Source: Neisseriaceae bacterium (lineage in GTDB: Bacteria > Pseudomonadota > Gammaproteobacteria > Burkholderiales > Neisseriaceae). Taken from it: a stretch of DNA of 5,561 bases. Made by a program: the position numbers and the translations under genes. The notes beneath the pieces are model-generated. The model worked only from the letters and a program-made list of their open reading frames with translations, ran no database searches and was not told the DNA's origin. Below, piece after piece: positions 1 to 5,554 of this stretch. Numbering within the stretch: the first letter of the stretch is position 1; every line of letters begins with the position of its first letter. The stretch lies in contig JASLDB010000080.1 of NCBI GenBank assembly GCA_030151665.1, forward strand, positions 1-5,561, read 5' to 3'.

Positions 1-100
1 TATCCTCAATATTGAAAAACCAAGTAATAATGGGTAGGCTGATTAAACTAATCAAGCCCATGCCAATGGGTCCCAGTGCAAAAGCGATAATTTTATTCAT
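1..100 (-). CDS. wzx: Wzx-type polysaccharide flippase, N-terminal fragment (cut by window edge)
   Basis: This is the start of a membrane protein that continues beyond base 1; only 33 codons are visible. The start is ATG at 98-100. The visible protein begins MNKIIAFALGPIGMG and goes on with a hydrophobic stretch ending ITWFFNIED. A short polar start, then ALGPIG, then a first transmembrane helix closing with P-I-I-T-W-F-F and an acidic residue is typical of Wzx O-antigen/capsule flippases of the MOP (MATE-like) superfamily, which usually have about 400-500 residues and 12 helices. Such proteins move undecaprenyl-diphosphate-linked repeat units across the inner membrane. Its ATG lies inside the end of the upstream glycosyltransferase gene (8-bp overlap, ATGAATAA), and no strong Shine-Dalgarno precedes it, so translational coupling is likely. 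The family call rests on the N-terminus only. Confidence 0.72.
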   Translation of the reverse strand, partial: MNKIIAFALGPIGMGLISLISLPIITWFFNIED

Positions 101-1370
101 GACTACTGCTTATGTTTTCTATTTTTTGAATAAACTCAGGAAAATTATGCTGTGCATTGTATTTTTCATATGCTGTTAGCTTGGCATTTTGGCTCAGTTG
201 CTGCCAATTTTCAGCAAAAACAATATCGTGTAAGGCTGAGGCAATTTGGTCAATAGAGGGGGAAGATGGTAATAAAATACCATTTATATTGTGTTCCACA
301 ATATCGCTAATGCCACCAATATCGGGTGCCACAACAGGTATCCCTTCTGCCATGGCTTCCATAATTGATACCGGTGTGCCTTCGTATTCGCTATTGTTGA
401 TTAAGACATGTATCGATTGAGTCTGTAAGAAAGAGACAATTTGACTGTTATCTTGATGTCCCATAAAAACGATTTTGACATTGTCTAAAAATTTGCCTTG
501 CTGTTGAGCTTGTTGTTGCAAGGCAGCCAGTAACTCACCACCGCCAAAATGTAGCCATGTAAAGTGTTGTTGGGGGTTACTTTTTGCCAAATGTAAAATA
601 GCTGCCAAGGTCATATCGATTCTTTTGACTTTGACACAATAAGCAATGGAAATAATTGTGAACGTGTGCTTTTGAGGTAAAGGCTTAAGATGGTTTGGTT
701 CTGTTGCGATTTTTACACCTAAGCGAGAAATACTCACATTGGCAACAGGGTTGGGGTAAGTGGTTTCATAGTATATTTTGGCTTTGGGAGACAAAACGAA
801 AATATGATCATAAATGCTACTGAACTGCCATTTGTATGGCATGTATTGATAAGGTTTTCGCTCTTGGTATAAGTCAAATCCATGAGCACGAGTGACCACT
901 TTGAGGTTACGCGTTTTAGCAGTCAGTTTTTCTAAAGAAGCGGCATAGGACAAAATATCATTCCAATAAGAATAAATGGTGGTGATATTGGGGTGTTTTT
1001 TCAAAACCCGTTTTAACCGTCTTCTATAATGGAGAAGATTAATACCTGTTTTAATGGCAATAAAATACTTTTTCCCAATATTGGCAGGTTGCTTTTTGGT
1101 GATGTGGATTAATTCTTGGTAAAAGAAAGATTGGCATAGTAAAAGCAGTAATGCATAGAAAATTGCAAAGGTATTTTTGGGAATATCTTCGATGAGCACT
1201 TGGGCATTATCAGGAATACATCGTTTTTCCCCTTTGTGCTGATAAGGAAGAATATAAATGTGCTCAAACTGAGAAGTTGCCCAATATGGCATTTCTTTCT
1301 CAATAAACTGCTCCCCACCTTGGTGGGGATAGTTAGAAGTGAGAATGAGAATGTCACTTTTGTTTTGCAT
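93..1370 (-). CDS. GT4-family (group 1) glycosyltransferase, probably adds a sugar of the polysaccharide repeat unit
   Basis: The 425-residue protein has the two-domain GT-B layout of retaining GT4 glycosyltransferases. The N-terminal domain opens with ILILTSNYPHQGGEQFIEKE (residues 7-26), in which the glycine pair follows the first strand, as in group 1 enzymes. RAHGFDLY (161-168) carries the usual domain-linker histidine and glycine. The C-terminal donor domain starts near 237 (TFTIISIAYCVKVKRID) and contains HFGGGEL (274-280), FMGH (302-305) and the family's E-x7-E motif, E330 and E338 in EYEGTPVSIMEA, followed by GIPVVAPDIGG (343-353). Residues 68-84 are strongly hydrophobic (FAIFYALLLLLCQ) and may hold the enzyme to the inner membrane. 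Donor and acceptor cannot be read from sequence; transfer of the diacetamido uronic acid made by the upstream genes is only a guess from context. ATG at 1368-1370 is 20 bp after the wbpE stop with a weak purine-rich stretch (GCGAAAG) upstream. Parts are clearly AT-richer than the enzyme genes. Confidence 0.88.
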   Translation of the reverse strand: MQNKSDILILTSNYPHQGGEQFIEKEMPYWATSQFEHIYILPYQHKGEKRCIPDNAQVLIEDIPKNTFAIFYALLLLLCQSFFYQELIHITKKQPANIGKKYFIAIKTGINLLHYRRRLKRVLKKHPNITTIYSYWNDILSYAASLEKLTAKTRNLKVVTRAHGFDLYQERKPYQYMPYKWQFSSIYDHIFVLSPKAKIYYETTYPNPVANVSISRLGVKIATEPNHLKPLPQKHTFTIISIAYCVKVKRIDMTLAAILHLAKSNPQQHFTWLHFGGGELLAALQQQAQQQGKFLDNVKIVFMGHQDNSQIVSFLQTQSIHVLINNSEYEGTPVSIMEAMAEGIPVVAPDIGGISDIVEHNINGILLPSSPSIDQIASALHDIVFAENWQQLSQNAKLTAYEKYNAQHNFPEFIQKIENISSSHE

Positions 1371-1390
1371 ATGTCACAATCTTTCGCTAA

Positions 1391-2473
1391 TCAAAAGATG
1401 GCTTTTGATAAGGCAGCTACAATTTCTTGTTGTGCTTCTTCAGTCAAATAAGGATGCATTGGCAAACTCATGACTTCTTCGGCAACTTTATCACCAATGG
1501 GCAAAATATCATTGGTGGCAACAGCTGGTTGCTTATTCAACGGAATCGGGTAATGCACAGCTGTTGGAATCCCTGCTGCTTGTACGGCAGCTTGAACTCT
1601 ATCGCGGTTTTTTACACGCACTGTGTATTGGGCAAAAGCACTAATATTGTGTGTTTCAATCACTGGTGCTGATAAACCCGCTGCATTCAATAATGTGGCA
1701 TAGCGATCAGACACTTGTTGCCGCAAAGCCATTTCTTCGTCAAAAATGTCGAGTTTAGCCAATAAAATAGCAGCTTGCATGGTGTCTAGACGACTATTAA
1801 CACCAATGCGAATGTGGTGATAACGGCGATCTTGACCATGGCGAGCTGTTTGGCGAATGACTTTGGCCAGTTCGTCATCATTGGTGAAAATTGCACCACC
1901 ATCACCATAACAACCCAATGGTTTACTGGGGAAAAAACTGGTGCAAGAAACCGTGGTTAGATTGCCTGATTTTTTACCGTGGTAACTGGCACCAAAACTT
2001 TGTGCCGCATCTTCAATTACGGGTAAATTGTATTTGTTGGCAACGGCATTAATTGCATTATAATCAGCACATTGACCATACAACGACACAGGGATGATGG
2101 CTTTGGTTTTTGGGGTAATGGCAGCTTCTAAAAGTGCAGCATTTAAATTGTAAGTGTCTTCATGTACATCAACATACACAGGGGTTGCACCCAATAACGC
2201 AACCGTTTCTGCGGTGGCAATGTAAGTGAACCCTGGGGTAATCACTTCATCTCCCACACCTACGCCTAGGGCCATCAAAGCAATCTGCAAGGCATCCGTG
2301 CCATTGGCGCAGCTAATGCAATATTTTGCACCAGTATAAGCCGCTAATTTTTCTTCTAATTCAGCCACTTCTGGGCCTAAAATGTACTTACCATGTGCCA
2401 AAACGGTTTGGATATTGGCATCAATTTTATTTTTGATACGGGTTTGTTGGGCTTTTAAATCAATAAATTCCAT
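1391..2473 (-). CDS. wbpE: UDP-2-acetamido-2-deoxy-3-oxo-D-glucuronate aminotransferase (WbpE/WlbC type, DegT/DnrJ/EryC1 family)
   Basis: This PLP-dependent enzyme places an amino group, normally from glutamate, on C3 of the 3-keto UDP-GlcNAc uronate made by WbpB, giving UDP-GlcNAc3NA. From the chosen start the protein has 360 residues, close to P. aeruginosa WbpE. Visible landmarks are MEFIDLKAQQ at the N-terminus, the phosphate-binding ANGTDAL (56-62), PGFTYIATAE (80-89) near the substrate, D155 and Q158 in IEDAAQSFGA for the PLP ring, the Schiff-base lysine K184 in FFPSKPLGCYGDGGA, and AVHYPIPLNKQP (305-316) near the C-terminal active-site edge. No key residue is missing. The ATG at 2471-2473 is preferred: it gives the family's usual N-terminus, lies 13 bp after the wbpD stop and follows a purine-rich AAAGAAAGA. 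An in-frame TTG at 2492-2494 would add seven residues and overlap wbpD by 8 bp; it is less likely. Confidence 0.94.
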   Translation of the reverse strand: MEFIDLKAQQTRIKNKIDANIQTVLAHGKYILGPEVAELEEKLAAYTGAKYCISCANGTDALQIALMALGVGVGDEVITPGFTYIATAETVALLGATPVYVDVHEDTYNLNAALLEAAITPKTKAIIPVSLYGQCADYNAINAVANKYNLPVIEDAAQSFGASYHGKKSGNLTTVSCTSFFPSKPLGCYGDGGAIFTNDDELAKVIRQTARHGQDRRYHHIRIGVNSRLDTMQAAILLAKLDIFDEEMALRQQVSDRYATLLNAAGLSAPVIETHNISAFAQYTVRVKNRDRVQAAVQAAGIPTAVHYPIPLNKQPAVATNDILPIGDKVAEEVMSLPMHPYLTEEAQQEIVAALSKAIF

Positions 2474-2486
2474 GGAGGTTCTTTCT

Positions 2487-3071
2487 TTAATCAAGTCGGC
2501 TTAATGTGGTATTTTGCAATTGATAGCGGATTTGCGAGTGAGGGCAAGTGGCGATGGCATCGCCAGACAAAGGCAAATCCAGTTGCTCACCATATTCACT
2601 CATCCAACCGATTTGCCGAGCAGGAACACCTACCATTAAAGCATAATCAGGTACATCTTTATTGACCACAGCACCAGCACCAATAAAAGCAAACTGACCA
2701 ATGGTATTACCACAAACAATGGTTGAATTGGCGCCCAAAGTCGCCCCTTTTTTTACCAAAGTTGGGCGATATTCTGATTTTCTGGTAATCAACGATCGAG
2801 GGTTATAGACATTGGTGAACACCATGCTAGGCCCACAAAAAACACCATCTTCCAGTGTTACATCATCGTAAACCGAAACGTTGTTTTGAATTTTACAATC
2901 GTTGCCAATCACCACTTTATTGCCAATAAAAACATTTTGACCCAATGAGCAGTCAGTACCGATTTTGGCTTGAGCGCATACATGGACAAAATGCCAAATT
3001 CGGCTACCTGCACCGATTTGTGCACCATCATCAATAATAGCACTTTCATGTGCCGTATAAGATTGAGACAT
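2487..3071 (-). CDS. wbpD: UDP-2-acetamido-3-amino-2,3-dideoxy-D-glucuronate N-acetyltransferase (WbpD/WlbB type)
   Basis: This cytoplasmic enzyme transfers acetyl from acetyl-CoA to the 3-amino group made by WbpE, yielding UDP-GlcNAc3NAcA. The 194-residue protein is a left-handed parallel beta-helix of the hexapeptide-repeat class: from about residue 10 to 140 it shows repeated six-residue turns with I, V or L at every sixth position (for example IGAGSRIWHFVHV, LGQNVFIGNKVVIGNDCKI), ending with the typical FIGAGAVVNKDVPDYALMVGVPAR (129-152). The segment MVFTNVYNPRS (83-93) matches the family's active-site loop; N87 is the likely equivalent of the asparagine proposed as catalytic in WlbB (from memory). 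Proteins of this class act as trimers. ATG at 3069-3071 was chosen because GGGGA sits 4 nt upstream and the protein then matches family length; an in-frame TTG at 3093-3095 lies inside a terminator-like hairpin and would add eight atypical residues. Confidence 0.94.
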   Translation of the reverse strand: MSQSYTAHESAIIDDGAQIGAGSRIWHFVHVCAQAKIGTDCSLGQNVFIGNKVVIGNDCKIQNNVSVYDDVTLEDGVFCGPSMVFTNVYNPRSLITRKSEYRPTLVKKGATLGANSTIVCGNTIGQFAFIGAGAVVNKDVPDYALMVGVPARQIGWMSEYGEQLDLPLSGDAIATCPHSQIRYQLQNTTLSRLD

Positions 3072-3075
3072 GATT

Positions 3076-3080
3076 TCCCC
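3076..3080 (-). promoter_or_regulatory. wbpD ribosome binding site, abutting a terminator T-run
   Basis: GGGGA on the minus strand lies 4 nt before the ATG of wbpD and decides that start over the upstream TTG. It begins directly after the T-run of the hairpin at 3081-3103, so any transcript carrying this site must first have read through that hairpin. Spacing is at the short end of normal. Confidence 0.6.
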
Positions 3081-3103
3081 AAAAAACGGCCGCAAGGGCC
3101 GTT
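3081..3103 (-). terminator. Intrinsic-terminator-like hairpin between wbpB and wbpD
   Basis: On the minus strand AACGGCC (3103-3097), a 5-nt loop CTTGC and GGCCGTT (3091-3085) form a perfect 7-bp stem with five G-C pairs. It is followed by four more T, making six T in a row (3086-3081). This is the classic GC-stem plus U-tract form of a Rho-independent terminator, oriented with the operon. It lies 25 bp after the wbpB stop. There is no room for a new promoter between it and the wbpD ribosome binding site, so it is better read as a partial terminator or attenuator that sets the ratio of wbpA-wbpB to the downstream genes. A role in mRNA 3'-end stability is also possible. Confidence 0.72.
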
Positions 3104-3114
3104 AATGATTTAGA

Positions 3115-3131
3115 TAAACCGCTAAGGTTTA
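3115..3131 (-). repeat. Small inverted repeat spanning the wbpB stop codon
   Basis: TAAACC and GGTTTA pair perfectly around a 5-nt centre (GCTAA on the plus strand), and the wbpB stop codon forms one arm. A second 6-bp inverted pair, TTAATG (3102-3107) and CATTAA (3135-3140), flanks it. The stems are AT-rich and short, so this is at most a weak accessory structure just upstream of the terminator-like hairpin; the outer pair shares two bases with that hairpin. Confidence 0.35.
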
Positions 3132-4178
3132 GAGCATTAATGGCAAAGAAACGGTTTTGTTATCTCGAGCTGCCATGTAAATGGCAATCAACAATTCCAA
3201 TGATTTTAAACCTTCTCTGCCATCGGTCATGGGTTCGGCTTCACCACGCAAAACATCAATCACATTTTTGTAATACAAAGGATGGCCAAAACCATAAACC
3301 GAAGTGGTTTCATAATTGGCTTCTTTAATGGCTGCATCGTAGTCTTTCTCGTCAGCAAAATCCCATGTTTGGATATCATTGACTGCTACGCCACCTACAC
3401 GAACTGTGCCTTTGTCACCCAAAATGGTGATTGAGCCTTCATAGTTTTTGGGGTAGGTACACATGGTCACTGCCATTGAACCCAAGGCGCCATTGCGCCA
3501 GCGAATATTAACCACACCAGTGTCTTCGGCTTCAATATCACGGTGGGTTGAAATCATGGCTTGTACATCTTGTACTGGGCCAATTAACCATTCCATCAAA
3601 TCCACATAATGACTGGCTTGGTTCATGAAAGCACCACCATCCAATTCCCAAGTACCACGCCAACCACCTTGGTCATAGTAATCTTGTGGGCGAGTCCAGA
3701 AAACATTCAAATGAACCATATTCAGATTGCCAAAACGTTTTTCATTCATGGCACGTTTTAACAATTGCAAAGTGGCATTCATGCGGTTTTGTTTAACCAC
3801 AAATAAGCGTTTACCCGCTTTGTCACCCGCTTTGACCATGGCAACACCATCTGCATAGCGTGTGGCCATGGGTTTTTCAGTTAAAACATGAAAGCCAGCC
3901 TCAAAACATTCAATGGCTTGGTCAGGGTGTAAACCCGATGGTGTGGTTAAAATCACCATGTCAGCATCGGTTTCTTTTAGCATGCTACTTAAAGAGGCAA
4001 AAGGTTTTGCCCCTGTTCTTTCATGTGCTGCAGCCAAAGCTGTTGGGTCAATATCACAAATGGCAACAAGATCCAAAGCATCACGGTGGGTTTCAATGGC
4101 GCCAAAATGGTTATTGGCAATGCGACCACAACCAACCAAAGCCACTTTAATTTTGCGGCCAATAATGTTTGCAAACAT
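3129..4178 (-). CDS. wbpB: UDP-N-acetyl-D-glucosaminuronate 3-dehydrogenase (WbpB/WlbA type, Gfo/Idh/MocA family)
   Basis: This NAD-dependent enzyme oxidises C3 of UDP-GlcNAc uronate to the 3-keto sugar that WbpE then aminates. The 349-residue protein has an N-terminal Rossmann fold with VALVGCGRIANNHF (12-25), an acidic end to the second strand (CDIDP, 41-45), the Gfo/Idh/MocA signature EKPMATR (101-107) with K102, and the C-terminal sheet domain with GGAFMNQASHYVD (181-193) containing H190; K102 and H190 are the expected catalytic pair. Its length and the stretches VVKQNRMNATLQLLKRA, FWTRPQDYYDQ and YGFGHPLYY resemble Bordetella and Chromobacterium WlbA more than the roughly 316-residue P. 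aeruginosa WbpB. The ATG is well supported: AAGGA lies 8 nt upstream and overlaps the wbpA stop codon. The start codon lies inside a 16-bp perfect palindrome. The wbpA stop is only 11 bp away. Confidence 0.95.
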   Translation of the reverse strand: MFANIIGRKIKVALVGCGRIANNHFGAIETHRDALDLVAICDIDPTALAAAHERTGAKPFASLSSMLKETDADMVILTTPSGLHPDQAIECFEAGFHVLTEKPMATRYADGVAMVKAGDKAGKRLFVVKQNRMNATLQLLKRAMNEKRFGNLNMVHLNVFWTRPQDYYDQGGWRGTWELDGGAFMNQASHYVDLMEWLIGPVQDVQAMISTHRDIEAEDTGVVNIRWRNGALGSMAVTMCTYPKNYEGSITILGDKGTVRVGGVAVNDIQTWDFADEKDYDAAIKEANYETTSVYGFGHPLYYKNVIDVLRGEAEPMTDGREGLKSLELLIAIYMAARDNKTVSLPLML

Positions 4179-4179
4179 T
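4164..4179. repeat. 16-bp perfect palindrome covering the wbpB start codon
   Basis: AATGTTTGCAAACATT reads the same on both strands and includes the wbpB ATG as the end of its minus-strand left half. In the mRNA it could fold as a 6-bp stem with a UGCA loop that buries the AUG; as duplex DNA it has the symmetry of an operator. The stem is AT-rich and probably weak, so function is uncertain. Confidence 0.45.
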
Positions 4180-4186
4180 TAGACAG

Positions 4187-4191
4187 TCCTT
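4187..4191 (-). promoter_or_regulatory. wbpB ribosome binding site overlapping the wbpA stop codon
   Basis: AAGGA on the minus strand sits 8 nt before the wbpB ATG and shares two bases with the TAA stop of wbpA (4190-4192). This is a near-consensus site and an arrangement that usually gives translational coupling between adjacent genes. Confidence 0.75.
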
Positions 4192-5509
4192 ATGCTTTTA
4201 CCACATGTGGTAAGTTTTGGTTGAACTTACCACGGGTATCAATAATCAATTTGGCATGGGTTTTGATTAAATCGTAATCAAACTTATCATGATCTGTCGC
4301 CAATAAAACACAATCAAATTCTTCAAGATTGCTGGCTGTTAAAGCGATACTGGTCAAATCAAAATGGTGTTCGCGCATTTCAGGGAAAACAGGTACATGC
4401 GGGTCGCTATAAGCAATTTTTGCACCCAATGCTTCCAATTTTTCCATGATAAACACCGATGGGCTTTCACGCATATCATCCACATTTTTTTTGTATGCAA
4501 TGCCCAATACCAAAATTTTACTGCCTTTTAGTGATTTTTCTTGGTTATTTAAAGCCAGTGCTGTTTTATTGACCACATAATCAGGCATGCCTGAGTTAAT
4601 TTCACCAGCCAATTCAATAAAGCGTGTATTCACGCCATACTCACGGGCTTTCCAAGTCAAATAAAATGGGTCAATAGGGATGCAATGACCACCAATACCA
4701 GGGCCTGGGTAATAAGGCACAAAACCAAATGGTTTGCTGGCTGCCGCATGAATTACTTCATAAATGTCCACGCCCATTTTGTCAGCTACAATTTTCATTT
4801 CATTGGCTAAACCAATATTCACGGCACGGTGAATATTTTCTAAAAGCTTGGTCATTTCAGCCGCTTTGGTTGAGCTCACTGGCACCAACTTATCAATCAC
4901 GCCGCCATATACGGCCATGCCAACTTTTAAGCAATTGGCTGTGTGTCCACCCACCACTTTGGGAATGGTGCGGGTTTCAAAATTGGGATTACCTGGGTCT
5001 TCACGCTCAGGTGAGTAAACCAAATAAAAATCCTGACCCACGGTTAAACCTTGTTCCTCAATACGAGGCAACAGTTCTTCTTCTGTGGTACCAGGGTAGG
5101 TTGTGCTTTCTAATGACAATACTTGTCCTGCACGCAAATAAGGCTTTAAGCTATCTGTTGTGTCCAATACAAAGCTTAAATCAGGTTCACGGTATTGGTT
5201 CAATGGTGTTGGCACACATAAAATCAAAGCATCACAGTCGCTGATTTGGCTAAAATCTGTGGTGGCAGTGAAATTTTCTTGTGCAGCTTGGATTTTGCTG
5301 GTTGCAATATGCTCAATATAACTTTGACCTTGATTTAAGGCATCAACTTTTTTGGGGTCGATGTCAAAACCAATGACTTTAAAACCCACTTCGGTGTAAC
5401 GCAAAAGCAAGGGTAGGCCAACATAGCCTAATCCAATAATGCCAATAATGGCTTGATGTGATTTGAATTTTTCCACCAAAGTGTTTGGGTTGTGAGAATG
5501 GTTCGACAT
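4190..5509 (-). CDS. wbpA: UDP-N-acetyl-D-glucosamine 6-dehydrogenase (WbpA type)
   Basis: This enzyme opens the pathway by oxidising UDP-GlcNAc at C6 to UDP-GlcNAc uronate with two NAD+ per turnover. The 439-residue protein is full length for the WbpA branch of UDP-sugar dehydrogenases. It has the NAD-binding GLGYVGLP (26-33), VPTPLNQYREPDLS (99-112), YSPERE (165-170), the central-domain segment EMTKLLENIHRAVNIGLANE (218-237) with K221 and N225, and the active-site GGHCIPIDP with C276 as the thiohemiacetal-forming cysteine. The UDP-binding C-terminal domain carries LGIAYKKNVDDMRESP (335-350) and LATDHDKFDY (403-412). PFGFVPYYPGPG (260-271) and the DDMRESP stretch are typical of WbpA rather than glucose-specific Ugd, as is the linked wbpB-D-E set. 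The ATG gives a normal N-terminus; upstream AAAAGA (5 nt away) is a modest ribosome binding site. It is the first gene of the visible operon. Confidence 0.95.
   Translation of the reverse strand: MSNHSHNPNTLVEKFKSHQAIIGIIGLGYVGLPLLLRYTEVGFKVIGFDIDPKKVDALNQGQSYIEHIATSKIQAAQENFTATTDFSQISDCDALILCVPTPLNQYREPDLSFVLDTTDSLKPYLRAGQVLSLESTTYPGTTEEELLPRIEEQGLTVGQDFYLVYSPEREDPGNPNFETRTIPKVVGGHTANCLKVGMAVYGGVIDKLVPVSSTKAAEMTKLLENIHRAVNIGLANEMKIVADKMGVDIYEVIHAAASKPFGFVPYYPGPGIGGHCIPIDPFYLTWKAREYGVNTRFIELAGEINSGMPDYVVNKTALALNNQEKSLKGSKILVLGIAYKKNVDDMRESPSVFIMEKLEALGAKIAYSDPHVPVFPEMREHHFDLTSIALTASNLEEFDCVLLATDHDKFDYDLIKTHAKLIIDTRGKFNQNLPHVVKA
4198..4233 (-). repeat. Nested inverted repeats with two competing pairings at the 3' end of wbpA
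   Basis: In plus-strand order there are three copies of a 7-mer: TTACCAC (4198-4204), GTGGTAA (4207-4213) and TTACCAC (4227-4233). The second and third extend to a perfect 10-bp inverted repeat (GTGGTAAGTT 4207-4216 with AACTTACCAC 4224-4233) around a 7-nt loop. The first and second form a 16-bp perfect palindrome (4198-4213). In the wbpA mRNA the middle arm can pair with either neighbour but not both; the 10-bp hairpin should win because the other leaves almost no loop. No T-run follows, so it is not a terminator. It ends 7-16 nt before the wbpB ribosome binding site. Confidence 0.5.
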
Positions 5510-5548
5510 GGTAATCTTTTACTGTTTGACGAAAGAATAGAGAGATTG

Positions 5549-5554
5549 ATTATA
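5549..5554 (-). promoter_or_regulatory. Possible -10 element upstream of wbpA
   Basis: TATAAT on the minus strand is an exact sigma-70 -10 match in a gene-free stretch 40 bp before the wbpA ATG. It would place a transcription start near 5541 and give a leader of about 32 nt. The -35 region would fall outside the window (only seven bases remain beyond the hexamer), so the promoter cannot be confirmed. The surrounding 52 bases (5510-5561) show no open gene that I can support. Confidence 0.4.

Noticed and set aside
494..525. 8-bp inverted repeat with a 16-nt loop inside the glycosyltransferase gene
   Set aside because: It lies in a glutamine-rich coding stretch (QQQAQQQ) of low complexity with a long loop and no T-run, and is most simply a by-product of codon repetition.
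519..530. AGGCAGCC, a partial match to a Kingella-type DNA uptake sequence
   Set aside because: Only the first eight bases agree, it occurs once, and it is in coding sequence; uptake sequences should recur exactly.
2474..2494. TTG start for wbpE seven codons upstream
   Set aside because: The ATG at 2471-2473 gives the normal family N-terminus and follows a purine-rich stretch; the TTG extension residues (IKERTS) are not part of the family start.
3072..3095. TTG start for wbpD eight codons upstream
   Set aside because: It would begin inside the terminator-like hairpin and translate its T-run; the ATG with GGGGA just upstream is a far better start.
3860..4277. Several 84-96-codon open frames on the plus strand opposite wbpB and wbpA
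   Set aside because: They overlap one another and conserved minus-strand genes, and show no recognisable domain.
4581..4594. 14-bp perfect palindrome TCAGGCATGCCTGA inside wbpA
   Set aside because: About one palindrome of this length in three such windows is expected by chance. It lies deep in coding sequence (SGMPDY) with no nearby signal. Its GCCTGA core resembles part of some Neisseriaceae uptake words but does not complete one.
4729..5244. 171-codon open frame on the plus strand opposite wbpA
   Set aside because: It is antisense to a well-supported gene, its translation is rich in W, H, C, P and L without family motifs, and it has no neighbours on its strand. It is a reading-frame shadow.
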